Below are positions 7,656-15,984 of a DNA stretch of 64,000 nucleotides, piece by piece. Location of the stretch: positions 5,328-69,327 of the forward strand of contig DATLOQ010000123.1 of the NCBI GenBank assembly GCA_035536235.1, written 5' to 3'. Both the position numbers and the translations under genes were made by a program. A model generated the notes under the pieces. It was given only the letters and a program-made list of their open reading frames with translations. It was not told the DNA's origin and did not search any database. Each line of letters starts with the position of its first letter. Positions within the stretch are counted from its first letter, which is position 1. This stretch comes from DATLNF01 sp035536235. GTDB lineage: Bacteria > Actinomycetota > Actinomycetes > BP-191.

Positions 7656-8627
7656 ATGCGGATGCTGGTGACGGGTGCGGCGGGCTTCATCGGATCTACG
7701 CTGGTGGACCGGCTGCTTGCCGAAGGCCATGAGGTCATCGGGGTCGACGACCTGTCCCGTGGCTCGCTCGACAACCTGTCGTCGGCGCACGCCGTCAGCG
7801 CGGCGCGCCCCGGTGCGTTCACCTTCGCGCAGACCGACGTCACCGAGCCCGAGTTCAGAGGTGTGGTCGCGCAGGCTCGGCCCGAGGTGGTGCACCACCT
7901 CGCGGCTCAGATCGACGTCCGGGTCAGTGTGGCCGACCCGCTGGACGACGCACGGCTCAATGTCCTGGGCACGATCAACGTGTTGGAGGCCGCCCGCCTC
8001 CACGGAGTGCGCAAGGTCGTCTTCACCTCGTCCGGGGGCTCCATCTACGGCACGCCGGAGAAGCTCCCGGTGAGCGAGCAGTCACCGCCTGCTCCCGGTT
8101 CCCCATACGCCGCCGGCAAGGCCTCCGGCGAGCTCTACCTGCACGCGTACCGGAGCATGTACGGCCTCGACTACACGGCGCTGGCGTTGGCCAACGTCTA
8201 CGGCCCGCGTCAGGACCCGCATGGGGAAGCCGGCGTGGTGGCGATCTTCGCCGGTGCGATGCTCGATGGCGCGGCCACCCGGGTGTTCGGCGACGGGGGG
8301 AACATCCGCGACTACGTCTTCGTCGACGACGTAGCCCAGGCCTTCGTGCTGGCCGGCGAGGCGACGGTCGCCAGCGGGCGGCGACTCAACATCGGCACCG
8401 GCATCCAGACCACTGACCGGCAGCTGCACACCGCCGTCGCCGCCGCCGTGGGGGCACCCGACGAGCCGGACTACGCACCAGAGCGGATCGGCGACCTGCG
8501 AGCCATCGCGCTCGACTGCGCCGCCGCCCGGGCGGTGGGGTGGGAGCCCCGCACGTCACTGGAGCGCGGCATCGCGGCGACGGTCGACTCGATCCGCGCG
8601 ACACGCGCGAAGGTCAGCCCCGGCTAG
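7656..8627 (+). CDS. NAD-dependent epimerase/dehydratase (UDP-glucose 4-epimerase-like)
   Basis: The 323-residue protein is an extended short-chain dehydrogenase. It has the Rossmann motif VTGAAGFIGS at the N-terminus, the catalytic Ser/Thr region TSSGGSIYG, and the active-site pair SPYAAGKASGE (YxxxK) near residue 150. GalE-like enzymes interconvert UDP-glucose and UDP-galactose; related enzymes act on other nucleotide sugars, so the substrate is not certain. The start is set by alignment of MRMLVTGAAG with the family and by the upstream TAGGGT-N7 spacing. No sugar genes adjoin it. Confidence 0.85.
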   Translation: MRMLVTGAAGFIGSTLVDRLLAEGHEVIGVDDLSRGSLDNLSSAHAVSAARPGAFTFAQTDVTEPEFRGVVAQARPEVVHHLAAQIDVRVSVADPLDDARLNVLGTINVLEAARLHGVRKVVFTSSGGSIYGTPEKLPVSEQSPPAPGSPYAAGKASGELYLHAYRSMYGLDYTALALANVYGPRQDPHGEAGVVAIFAGAMLDGAATRVFGDGGNIRDYVFVDDVAQAFVLAGEATVASGRRLNIGTGIQTTDRQLHTAVAAAVGAPDEPDYAPERIGDLRAIALDCAAARAVGWEPRTSLERGIAATVDSIRATRAKVSPG

Positions 8628-8632
8628 GTCGA

Positions 8633-8707
8633 TCAGGCGTTGGGGCGCCGACCGTGGTTTGCCTTGTTCTTCTTCCGAGCGCGCTTCTTCCGGCCCTTTT
8701 TCGCCAT
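8633..8707 (-). CDS. 50S ribosomal protein bL37 (24 residues)
   Basis: A 24-residue, strongly basic protein starts at ATG 8707, which is preceded at ideal distance by AGGAGG. It begins MAKKGRKKRARKKNKANHGR and ends RPNA. Length and sequence match bL37, a small actinobacterial large-subunit protein first seen in mycobacterial ribosome structures, where it lies against 23S rRNA. It is monocistronic here, convergent with the epimerase gene 5 bases away. It is too short for most gene finders. Confidence 0.92.
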   Translation of the reverse strand: MAKKGRKKRARKKNKANHGRRPNA

Positions 8708-8768
8708 GATTCCTCCTGTGGTGTGAGCGCGATCGTCGCACACCCCGCTGTAGGGGCGAGATCGAGAC

Positions 8769-9413
8769 TCAGAGGCGAAGGCGCCGGTTGAGTCCGTCCA
8801 GGACTGCCCGGACGACAGCATCAGCCTGGTCGCCGCGCACCAGGGCTGAGCCGGTGAGCATGCTCTCGCCGTCGGCGGTGAGCAGCTGGATCACGCAGAT
8901 CGCCACCTCGCGCCCGCCCACGTGGCTGACCTGCGCATGCTCCAGGTCCGCGGCCGCAAGCGGGAACAGCTGCATGGCAGCCGCCAGGGTGGCCCGACCG
9001 ATCAGTCGAATGCGGCTGCTCGGCGTGGCCGGCGCCGTTGCTGTCCCGTCGTAGAGCTGACCATTGCAGGCGAGGGTGACAGTGGCCGAGGCGTGCAGGC
9101 CGGCGGTGTTGGCGGTCACGCCGGCGACGAGCACCCGGACGGTGCTGGTGCCCTGGGTCTCGGCCTGGGGTGTCTCGTCATCATCGAACTGCACGATGGA
9201 CACGATGCGGTGGTCCAGCTCGAGGTCGAATTGGGCCATCGCCACTGACTGGATGTCGCGCACCAGAGCCTTGGGGCTCTTCCCCCGGTCGCTCAGGACG
9301 TGGATCTCAGTGGGTGCTGCTGCACCGTCGGTGACGACCCGGGCAGCCTGGACACCCGGTAGTCGACCGATTGTTGCCTCGAGGTCGGGGAGCAGCCGCA
9401 GTGTGGTGACCAT
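8769..9413 (-). CDS. Conserved-looking protein of unknown function
   Basis: A 214-residue protein with mixed alpha/beta character and no signal peptide or membrane segment. The N-terminus (TTLRLLPDLEATIGRLPGVQAARVV) resembles small ferredoxin-like or ACT-like regulatory domains, where a hydrophobic strand is followed by GV-x-A-x-V. The second half repeats hydrophobic strands with VSHVGGREVAICVIQLL. I do not recognise a family. It follows the next upstream gene by 8 bases, so the two form an operon. Confidence 0.6.
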   Translation of the reverse strand: MVTTLRLLPDLEATIGRLPGVQAARVVTDGAAAPTEIHVLSDRGKSPKALVRDIQSVAMAQFDLELDHRIVSIVQFDDDETPQAETQGTSTVRVLVAGVTANTAGLHASATVTLACNGQLYDGTATAPATPSSRIRLIGRATLAAAMQLFPLAAADLEHAQVSHVGGREVAICVIQLLTADGESMLTGSALVRGDQADAVVRAVLDGLNRRLRL

Positions 9414-9421
9414 GGGTGTGG

Positions 9422-9874
9422 TTAGCCGAGGTGCGCGAGCCGGGCAGCAACGGCGCTGCGGCGAATCTCGAGCAGATCGTCAGTCGCTGCGTCCGGGGAC
9501 GGTGCGGGCGCTGCCGGCGGCTGTCCGACAGGGGTGTCCGCGGGCAGCGGCGCAGCGTCGGCGAAGTCGATCTCGGCCGGGCCGTGGCTGCGCCACGCAT
9601 CGCTGCCTCGGTCCGTCGCGGCCTGCGCCTCTGCCTGAGCCCGGGCCATCACGTCGAGAACGGCTGGCAGGGCAGAAGCGGCGTACTGCTTGGTGTTGTG
9701 CACCGACTCCCGTTGCCAGAAGCGCAGCGCCCGGGCGGTCATCTCGTCGAGCCCGGCAGCGGCGAGCACCGCGTCGAACGTGGTCGTCGCCGGGTCGTCG
9801 AACCCGGCCATGACCTCCCAGGCGAGCCCCGCACGGTCCACGGTCATGCGAAGTGTCCATTCGTCAGCCAGCAT
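9422..9874 (-). CDS. Hypothetical protein, first gene of a two-gene operon
   Basis: About 150 residues from ATG 9874, chosen because a TAGCCT hexamer lies 10 bases upstream on the minus strand; an in-frame start at 9979 is also open. The middle carries WQRESVHNTKQYAASALPAVLDVMARAQAE, a helical stretch, followed by a Pro/Ala-rich linker and a final helix ending LAHLG. No signal peptide and no known domain. It probably works with the downstream 214-residue protein. Confidence 0.5.
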   Translation of the reverse strand: MLADEWTLRMTVDRAGLAWEVMAGFDDPATTTFDAVLAAAGLDEMTARALRFWQRESVHNTKQYAASALPAVLDVMARAQAEAQAATDRGSDAWRSHGPAEIDFADAAPLPADTPVGQPPAAPAPSPDAATDDLLEIRRSAVAARLAHLG

Positions 9875-10181
9875 CCGACGATGCAGGCTAGCGCCGGGGG
9901 CGACCCGAACCGGGGATCTCTCCACGACAAAACTGGGTGTTGCCAGAGTGACTGATGTGCGCCACGATGCTGCGAGCAACGGACAAAGCGGGCAAAGGTG
10001 GGGGGCGCACGGCCCTGCACTCAGCGTGCGGGATTCCGCGGCGTGGCACGTGACAACTACAGACTGAGTGGTCGGGACCGGCAGTGTCGGCTAGCTCTTC
10101 TTCGCATCACGAGCGGAGCGGATTATGCGTGAGCCCTTAGCGGTGCTCGCGACATAAATCTGCGAAGGGGGCGATAGCCCA

Positions 10182-10259
10182 ATGAAGAAGATCGCTGCTG
10201 TGTTCGGTGGACTGACTGCACTATTCATGTCCGCAGGCGCTGGCTGGAACTGGGGTTAG
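10182..10259 (+). CDS. Small 25-residue hydrophobic peptide upstream of the HD-GYP pair
   Basis: ATG 10182 opens a 25-codon frame ending TAG 10257-10259, with GAAGGGGG about 10 bases upstream as ribosome binding site. The peptide starts MKKIAAVFGGLTALFMS and ends AGAGWNWG: a two-lysine N-terminus, a hydrophobic core and an aromatic tail. It looks like a signal peptide or a tiny membrane protein. It sits alone in a 440-base gap, 57 bases before the HD-GYP gene on the same strand. A role as exported signal, regulator of its neighbours or leader peptide is possible, but nothing in the sequence proves it is translated. Confidence 0.45.
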   Translation: MKKIAAVFGGLTALFMSAGAGWNWG

Positions 10260-10316
10260 TCGTCTCTGCCGGTCCCCGCCACTCTGTCTGTAGCCCCCGG
10301 CGAAAGTGACTTCGGC

Positions 10317-11654
10317 ATGCGGGAGCTTCCCCCTCGCGCTCGCGCCTACTTCTGGGCGGTCTGCGCGCTCGCGGGCGCAGTGCTCGTCGGCTCCGGCTTC
10401 GCTCTTCGCGACGCCACGGCGGCGGACCTCGCTCAGGTCGCGATCCTGCTGCTCCTCCTCGGTGCGGTGAACAGCTTCTCCACCCGCACCTCGGCCGACA
10501 TCACCGTGTCGATCGGCTTCATCGTCTGCTTGGCGTCGGTGGTGCTTCTCGGGCCCTCCGGTGCCGCGATCGTGGCCGCTGCCGGCGGCACGACTGGCCC
10601 CCTGCTCTACAAGCGGGTGTTCAACTCAGCGCAGTACGTCCTCGCGTCGTGGATGTCAGCGATCGGGTGGGCGCTCGTGCTCGGCGCGGCGCGCCTGGGC
10701 AACCAGCCCGAGTGGCGGGTCCTCGTCGCTGCGTCCTTCGCGACAGTGGTCTTCTGCTTGGTCAACTCACTTCTCGTGGCCTGCATCATCTCGCTGACGA
10801 CCTCCATCTCCGTCGCGCGGGTGTGGTCGGGCACGCTGTCCTGGGGCACCTTCACTTATCTCGGTTATGGCCTGCTCGGCGTCCTCATGGCGCAGCTGTA
10901 TCGCAACGTAGGGCCCGCGACATCGATCTTGTTCCTGGCGCCGTTGCTCGTGGCGCGGAGGGCGTTCGCCAACTACGCCGAGCTGCGCAATGCCTACGAC
11001 GGCACGGTGTCTGCACTCGTTCAGGCCGTCGAGACCAAGGACTACTACACGCGCGGCCACTCCGAGCGGGTCGCCCGGGTCACCGAGATGGTGGCCCGCG
11101 AGTGGGGCATGCGGGAGGACCGGGTCCAAGTCATCAAGATCGCCGGAATGCTGCACGACGTCGGCAAGCTGGGGGTGCCGACCCGGGTGCTTCAGAAGCA
11201 GGGCAAGCTCAGCCAACTCGAGTTCGAGGCGATCAAGATTCATCCGCTGCGGGGCTTCGAGATGCTGAGCGAGATCGACTTCCTGAGCGAGGCGATCAGC
11301 GGCGTCTACCACCACCACGAGCGGATGGATGGCCGTGGCTATCCGCTGGGGCTGGTCGGTGAGGAGATTCCGGAGTTCGCTCGCATCATCATGGTGGCCG
11401 ACGCCTTCGACTCGATGACGTCCACCCGGGCCTACCGCCAGGCGAAGTCTGTGGCGGACGCCGTCATCGAGCTGCGCCGCTGCCAGGGCGACCAGTTCGA
11501 CGAGAACGTCGTCGACTGCCTGGTCGCTGGTATCGACAAGCACGGGTGGTCACCGCACCCCGAGGACTTCTTCGGGGAGCAGGTCGACCGCGACGGCCGG
11601 CCGATGGTCCAGGCCGCCGCGGCCGGGGCGGAGGGCGTCCGTGAAGAGGACTGA
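10317..11654 (+). CDS. Membrane-bound HD-GYP domain phosphodiesterase
   Basis: The 445 residues divide into an N-terminal multi-pass membrane region (about 1-215, five to seven segments) and a C-terminal HD-GYP domain. The domain is intact: GHSERVARVT, MLHDVGKLGVP near residue 280, HHHERMDGRGYP near 335 and VADAFDSMTSTRAYR. HD-GYP enzymes hydrolyse cyclic di-GMP or related dinucleotides with a two- or three-iron centre. The membrane part is an unrecognised sensor. It follows a 25-residue peptide gene and overlaps the next HD gene by 14 bases. Confidence 0.9.
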   Translation: MRELPPRARAYFWAVCALAGAVLVGSGFALRDATAADLAQVAILLLLLGAVNSFSTRTSADITVSIGFIVCLASVVLLGPSGAAIVAAAGGTTGPLLYKRVFNSAQYVLASWMSAIGWALVLGAARLGNQPEWRVLVAASFATVVFCLVNSLLVACIISLTTSISVARVWSGTLSWGTFTYLGYGLLGVLMAQLYRNVGPATSILFLAPLLVARRAFANYAELRNAYDGTVSALVQAVETKDYYTRGHSERVARVTEMVAREWGMREDRVQVIKIAGMLHDVGKLGVPTRVLQKQGKLSQLEFEAIKIHPLRGFEMLSEIDFLSEAISGVYHHHERMDGRGYPLGLVGEEIPEFARIIMVADAFDSMTSTRAYRQAKSVADAVIELRRCQGDQFDENVVDCLVAGIDKHGWSPHPEDFFGEQVDRDGRPMVQAAAAGAEGVREED

Positions 11655-12930
11655 GCCCGTCGTCGTACGGCGACTGCTGCTCGTCCTGGCCGTCGGGGTC
11701 GCCGCCGCTGCCGCTGCCGCCTCGATCATCGGCGCGCGCGAGATGAGCTCCCCGGCCGACTACCAAGCGGCGATCGCCTTCTGTTGTCTCGTCGCCGTAG
11801 GGGAGCTGCTGCGGGTCAACCTCCCGGGCGACCGTGACGCGGCCCCGATCGGCGGAGCCGCGGTCATCGGCTACGCGCTGCTCGTGCGAGTAGACGGCGA
11901 GGTCGCGCGGCATGCTGCCGCCGACGTCATCACGGTGGCAGCGGCCGGCTGCTTTCTCACCGCAATAGTCCACCTGCTGGCCCAGCGTGATCCTCGTCCG
12001 GTTGACATTGCTGCGCGGATTCTTGGCGCCGCCACCACCGCCTGGCTCTTCCGCCCGTGGCTCGCCGACCATCCGGCGGAGGCGCTGGGTCGGCCGTCGA
12101 CGTCGCTTGTGGTCGCCATGGCCATCGCCACTCTCGCCGGTGGGGCGGTCGGCACGACTGTGGCCGCGTGCGAACGCGCCGCGCGCTTGCGAGCGCCCTT
12201 CATCGCGACGCTGCGCAACGAGGTGCAGGCGCAGCTGGGCCTCGGCGCCGCCATGGCGTCGACCGGAATCCTGCTGGCGCTTTCGGTGCCCAAGCTGGGC
12301 TTGTGGGCGCTGCTCGTATTCATGGGCCCGCTGCTCGTGACGCAGTTCTCATTCCGGCGCTATGCGTCGATCTCGGCGACGTACCGGCAGACGATCCGTG
12401 CCTTGTCCCGCGTGACGGAGGTGAGCGGGCACGTCGAGACAGGTCACAGCCGTCGGGTGATGAACCTCTCGGTGGCCATGGGGCGCGAGTTCGGCATGAC
12501 GGAGTCGGAGCTGCTCGACCTCGAGTACGCCGCGCTGATGCACGACATCGGCCAGCTCTCGCTCACCGACCCCATCCCCCGTGGGTCGACTCTCACCGTC
12601 GCACCGTCAGAGCGTCGCCGCATCGCCGAGCTCGGCGCGGCCGTCATCCGCTCTACGGGCACCATGGACCGGGTCGCGCACATCGTCGGCTGTCAGGCCA
12701 ACGCCTATCGCAAGATGCGCGAGACCGTCGACGTCGAGGTGCCGTTGCCGTCTCGCATCGTGAAGACCGCGTCGGCGTACGACGACCTCATCACCGCAAG
12801 CCGCGTTGTCCGCGGAAAGCGCGCGTCGTGGGACGCCCTGGAGCGGCTGCGTCTGGGGATGGCCTACGAGTACGACCCGCGGGTGATCGAAGCCCTGACC
12901 AAAGTCCTGCGGCGCAGCGGCGACCTCTGA
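11641..12930 (+). CDS. Membrane HD-domain protein with degenerate HD-GYP motifs
   Basis: GTG 11641 lies inside the end of the previous gene, so translation is coupled. The 429-residue protein has a similar plan: an N-terminal membrane region (about 10-245) and an HD-like domain. The HD pair survives in LMHDIGQLSLT near residue 301, and the GHSRRVMNLS helix is kept. The HHExxDGxGYP segment is replaced by GCQANAYRKM, and the later segment reads KTASAYDDLITASR. Metal ligands are therefore incomplete. It may be a regulatory partner of the intact enzyme rather than a phosphodiesterase. Confidence 0.8.
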   Translation: MKRTEPVVVRRLLLVLAVGVAAAAAAASIIGAREMSSPADYQAAIAFCCLVAVGELLRVNLPGDRDAAPIGGAAVIGYALLVRVDGEVARHAAADVITVAAAGCFLTAIVHLLAQRDPRPVDIAARILGAATTAWLFRPWLADHPAEALGRPSTSLVVAMAIATLAGGAVGTTVAACERAARLRAPFIATLRNEVQAQLGLGAAMASTGILLALSVPKLGLWALLVFMGPLLVTQFSFRRYASISATYRQTIRALSRVTEVSGHVETGHSRRVMNLSVAMGREFGMTESELLDLEYAALMHDIGQLSLTDPIPRGSTLTVAPSERRRIAELGAAVIRSTGTMDRVAHIVGCQANAYRKMRETVDVEVPLPSRIVKTASAYDDLITASRVVRGKRASWDALERLRLGMAYEYDPRVIEALTKVLRRSGDL

Positions 12931-12963
12931 GCCCCCGGGCACAGCGTCGCCCGTTCGTCGTTG

Positions 12964-12982
12964 CGGGGAGTCGTACGCCCCG
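12964..12982. terminator. Short GC hairpin between convergent genes
   Basis: CGGGG 12964-12968 pairs with CCCCG 12978-12982 around a 9-base loop, in the 53-base gap between the convergent HD gene and DUF5317 gene. There is no T-tract. It could end transcription from either side, but the stem is short. Confidence 0.25.
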
Positions 12983-12983
12983 G

Positions 12984-13721
12984 CTAGCCGCGAGGATCAG
13001 GGCGAGACGCCCCCCGGAACCAGGGGGCAGCGGGCTGCACGGGAGCCTGAGCACGGGTGGGGGCGTGGGCGGGCGGTGGAGCGGTGGGGACGTGGGCGTG
13101 CGCGTGCGGTGGAGCGGCTGTGGCGGGGCCGGGGGAGGCGGTGATCTGGCGGGAGCGTCGGCCAACGCCGGGCCGGATCATGGCGTTGGTGACGAGCACA
13201 CCGATGCCGGCTGCTAGGACGACGTCGCCGACCGAGACGATGTTGGAACCGCGACGCACCGGAAGAGGAGCCGGGATCACGTCGGTGAGCGGACGCAGCG
13301 CCGTGCGCCGAGTAGCGATCTCGTGCTTGGCATCCTCGCCCCGGGTGAGCGGGCTCAGGTCGACCCCGACCCTTGCGGCCGCCCACTGGGACACCGGCAT
13401 CGCGCCGTTGGCCGAGACGGCGATGGCGTTGAGCAGGAATCCTGCGGCGATGAGCGGCATCCCGCGCAGGTGCCGATTGCGGAGCACGAAGGCAGTGATC
13501 AGCAAGGCTGAGAGCACGAGCCCGGTGACATAGAGCACCCGGGGGGAGGGCAGGTCGAGTGCCCCGGCGAACGCGCCGAGCGCCTGCACGCCGAGCGCCA
13601 GAAAGATGAGCGGCCACCCCGGCAGCTCCAGCACCGAGAGCCGGGTCAGGGAGCCACCGCGCGCATAGCCGATGGCGACGGCGGCGAGCACGACCAGAAG
13701 CACGATGGGAATCTCGACCAC
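12984..13721 (-). CDS. DUF5317 membrane protein
   Basis: About 242-245 residues with at least four hydrophobic segments (IPIVLLVVLAAVAIG first) and the SANGAMPVS motif that marks DUF5317 proteins, then a basic, Pro/His/Ala-rich cytoplasmic tail (HAHAHVPTAPPPAHAPTR). Function is unknown. Start is odd: GGAGGTGG, a near-perfect Shine-Dalgarno match, overlaps GTG 13721, which is too close to serve it, while the best-spaced codon is an ATT at 13712. It is divergent from accC. Confidence 0.75.
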   Translation of the reverse strand: MVEIPIVLLVVLAAVAIGYARGGSLTRLSVLELPGWPLIFLALGVQALGAFAGALDLPSPRVLYVTGLVLSALLITAFVLRNRHLRGMPLIAAGFLLNAIAVSANGAMPVSQWAAARVGVDLSPLTRGEDAKHEIATRRTALRPLTDVIPAPLPVRRGSNIVSVGDVVLAAGIGVLVTNAMIRPGVGRRSRQITASPGPATAAPPHAHAHVPTAPPPAHAPTRAQAPVQPAAPWFRGASRPDPRG

Positions 13722-13821
13722 CTCCTCCGTCCGGCGCCGTGGCTGTCGAGGGGCCTCGATAGGGTGCACCGGCGTCCGCTGCAGCCACGGTAGCTCCCGG
13801 GCGGCGTAGGAGGGTGTGACG

Positions 13822-15162
13822 TTGTTCGAGACGATTTTGGTGGCCAATCGCGGCGAGATCGCCCGCCGGGTGATCCGCACCGCTCAGCAGCTGGGCGTGA
13901 AAGCGGTCGCGGTCTACTCCGAAGCCGACGCCAAGTCGCTGCATGTGCGCGACGCCGACGATGCAGTGCTCCTGGGACCGGCCCCGCCCGCGGAGTCCTA
14001 CCTCGACGCCGCCAAGGTGATCGAGGCGGCTCGCCAGAGCGGGGCGCAGGCGATCCACCCGGGGTACGGCTTCCTCTCTGAGAATGCGAGCTTCGCTGCC
14101 GCTGTCGCGGCGGCCGGCCTCGTCTGGATCGGCCCGTCGCCGGAGTGCATCTCGGTGATGGGCGACAAGATCAACGCCCGCAATCTCATGGAAGCAGCCG
14201 GGGTCCCGGTGGCGTCCGGCACGCCCACCCCGCTCTCCGACGTCGAGGAGGCCGTCGCCGAAGGCGCGCGCATCGGCTACCCGCTCATGGTGAAGGCCAC
14301 AGCGGGCGGCGGCGGCATCGGGATGAGCGTGGCGTACGACGAGGCCTCGCTGCGCACGTCCTTCGAGACCGCGCGGACTCGCGCAGAGCGGTTCTTCGGC
14401 AACCCCGCGATTCTGCTCGAGCGCTACCTCCCTCGCGCGCGGCACGTTGAGGTGCAGATCCTCGGCTTGGCCGACGGTCGGGTGGTCGCGCTGGGTGAGC
14501 GCGACTGCTCGGTGCAGCGTCGCCACCAGAAGGTCCTCGAGGAGACACCGTCCCCCGGTGTGGACGGGCCGCTGCGGGCGCGGATGCTTGCTGCGGCGGT
14601 CCGGGCCGGCGAAGCCGTGGGATACCGCAATGCGGGCACGGTCGAGTGCCTCGTTGCCGACGGTGACTTCGTCTTCCTCGAGATGAACACCCGGCTTCAG
14701 GTCGAGCATCCGATCACCGAGCTGGTCACCGGGCTCGACTTGGTGGCGGAGCAGCTACGGGTCGCCGCTGACCTGCCACCGGGCTTCGACCCCGACGCGA
14801 TCACGACAAGCGGGCATGCCATCGAGATGCGCGTCTACGCCGAGGACCCCCTGCGCTTCCTACCCGGACCGGGGGAGATCAACGTGTGGCGCGAGCCGAG
14901 CGGCAACGGCATCCGCGTGGACTCCGGTTACGGCGAGGGGGACACGGTCACGCCGTACTACGACCCCCTGATGGCCAAGCTCTGTGTCCACGCGGACGGT
15001 CGTGCCGCCGCGCTGGACAAGGCCCGTGCGGCGGTGGAGGGATTCGAGATCGTCGGCCCGAAGAACAACCTGCCCTTCTTCCTCGAGCTGCTCGCCAACG
15101 AGGAGTTCGCGAGCGGCGACTACGACACCCGTCTCGTCGAGCGGATGCGGGCAAAGCAGTGA
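13822..15162 (+). CDS. accC: Biotin carboxylase subunit of acyl-CoA carboxylase (AccC-like)
   Basis: TTG 13822 is preferred: AGGAGGG lies 7 bases upstream, and the protein then starts like family members (FETILVANRGEIA). GTG 13816 is too close to that site. About 446 residues, the size of a stand-alone biotin carboxylase. The ATP-grasp fold shows the ATP-binding loop KATAGGGGIGM, EVQILGLADG, GERDCSVQRRHQKVLEE and EMNTRLQVEHPITE. It carboxylates biotin on a carrier protein with ATP and bicarbonate. No biotinyl domain is attached; a separate carrier is two genes downstream. No carboxyltransferase gene is in the window. Confidence 0.93.
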   Translation: MFETILVANRGEIARRVIRTAQQLGVKAVAVYSEADAKSLHVRDADDAVLLGPAPPAESYLDAAKVIEAARQSGAQAIHPGYGFLSENASFAAAVAAAGLVWIGPSPECISVMGDKINARNLMEAAGVPVASGTPTPLSDVEEAVAEGARIGYPLMVKATAGGGGIGMSVAYDEASLRTSFETARTRAERFFGNPAILLERYLPRARHVEVQILGLADGRVVALGERDCSVQRRHQKVLEETPSPGVDGPLRARMLAAAVRAGEAVGYRNAGTVECLVADGDFVFLEMNTRLQVEHPITELVTGLDLVAEQLRVAADLPPGFDPDAITTSGHAIEMRVYAEDPLRFLPGPGEINVWREPSGNGIRVDSGYGEGDTVTPYYDPLMAKLCVHADGRAAALDKARAAVEGFEIVGPKNNLPFFLELLANEEFASGDYDTRLVERMRAKQ

Positions 15163-15941
15163 GCGAGTCAGCGTCGAGTGATCTCGCCGTCCGCCGGGAC
15201 GGCGCGGTGCTGCGGCTGCACATCGACCGGGAGGCCAAGCGCAACGCGCTGAGCGGGGAGGTGTTGCGGGGCATGCTCGACGCGCTCGCTGCGGTCGGCG
15301 ATGCGCGAGTCGTCGTCGTCACCAGCGCGGGAGACCGGGTCTTCTGCTCTGGGGCCGACCTCGTGCAGATGGCCCCCGACGCGACGGGGCTCGAGGTGCA
15401 CGAGAGCCGCGGCCTGCTCCGCGAGGTGATCCTGGCCATCGGCCACTGCCCAGTGCCAGTGGTCGCCCAGGTGCAGGGCCTGTGCCTCGCCGGGGGAGTC
15501 GGCCTGATCCTGGCGTGTGACCTGGTCGTTGCGGCTGAGAACGCAGCCTTCGGTCTCCCGGAGGTCGATCTCGGCCTCTGGCCCTTCATGGTGTCCGCGC
15601 TGTTGGGCCGCCACGTCAGTCCGAAGAGGGCGATGGAGATGATGCTCTCGGCTCGCCGGGTCCCGGCGTCGGAAGCGCTCGACATGGGCTTGGTCTCTCG
15701 CGTGGTCCCGACCTCGTCGCTGCGCGACGAGGCCACCGCGCTCGCTGCCGAGCTCGCCGCCAAGCCTCCTGTCGCTGTCCGGCTGGGCAAGGCGGCGTTT
15801 CGGGCCGCACTCGAGTCCTCGCTGCCGGCCGCGCTGGACGCGATGCAGGCACAGCTGTCGTTGCTGGCGACGACGCAGGATGCTGCCGAGGGGGTCGGCG
15901 CCTTCCTCGCCAAGCGCCCGCCGGAGTGGACCGGCCGCTGA
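15159..15941 (+). CDS. Enoyl-CoA hydratase/isomerase family protein
   Basis: GTG 15159 overlaps the accC stop. The 260-residue crotonase-fold protein has the oxyanion-hole segments FCSGADLVQM and CLAGGVGLILACDLVVA, and GLPEVDLGLWPFMVS with Glu at the usual catalytic position. It likely hydrates or isomerises an unsaturated acyl-CoA. Placement between a biotin carboxylase and a biotin carrier suggests a role in catabolism of branched acyl-CoA, as in leucine or isoprenoid pathways where a carboxylase and a hydratase act in succession. That pathway link is inference. Confidence 0.88.
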   Translation: MSESASSDLAVRRDGAVLRLHIDREAKRNALSGEVLRGMLDALAAVGDARVVVVTSAGDRVFCSGADLVQMAPDATGLEVHESRGLLREVILAIGHCPVPVVAQVQGLCLAGGVGLILACDLVVAAENAAFGLPEVDLGLWPFMVSALLGRHVSPKRAMEMMLSARRVPASEALDMGLVSRVVPTSSLRDEATALAAELAAKPPVAVRLGKAAFRAALESSLPAALDAMQAQLSLLATTQDAAEGVGAFLAKRPPEWTGR

Positions 15942-15984
15942 GGCGTGGCAGGATGCCGCCACGCAGTCGACTGAGGGAGCAGCC

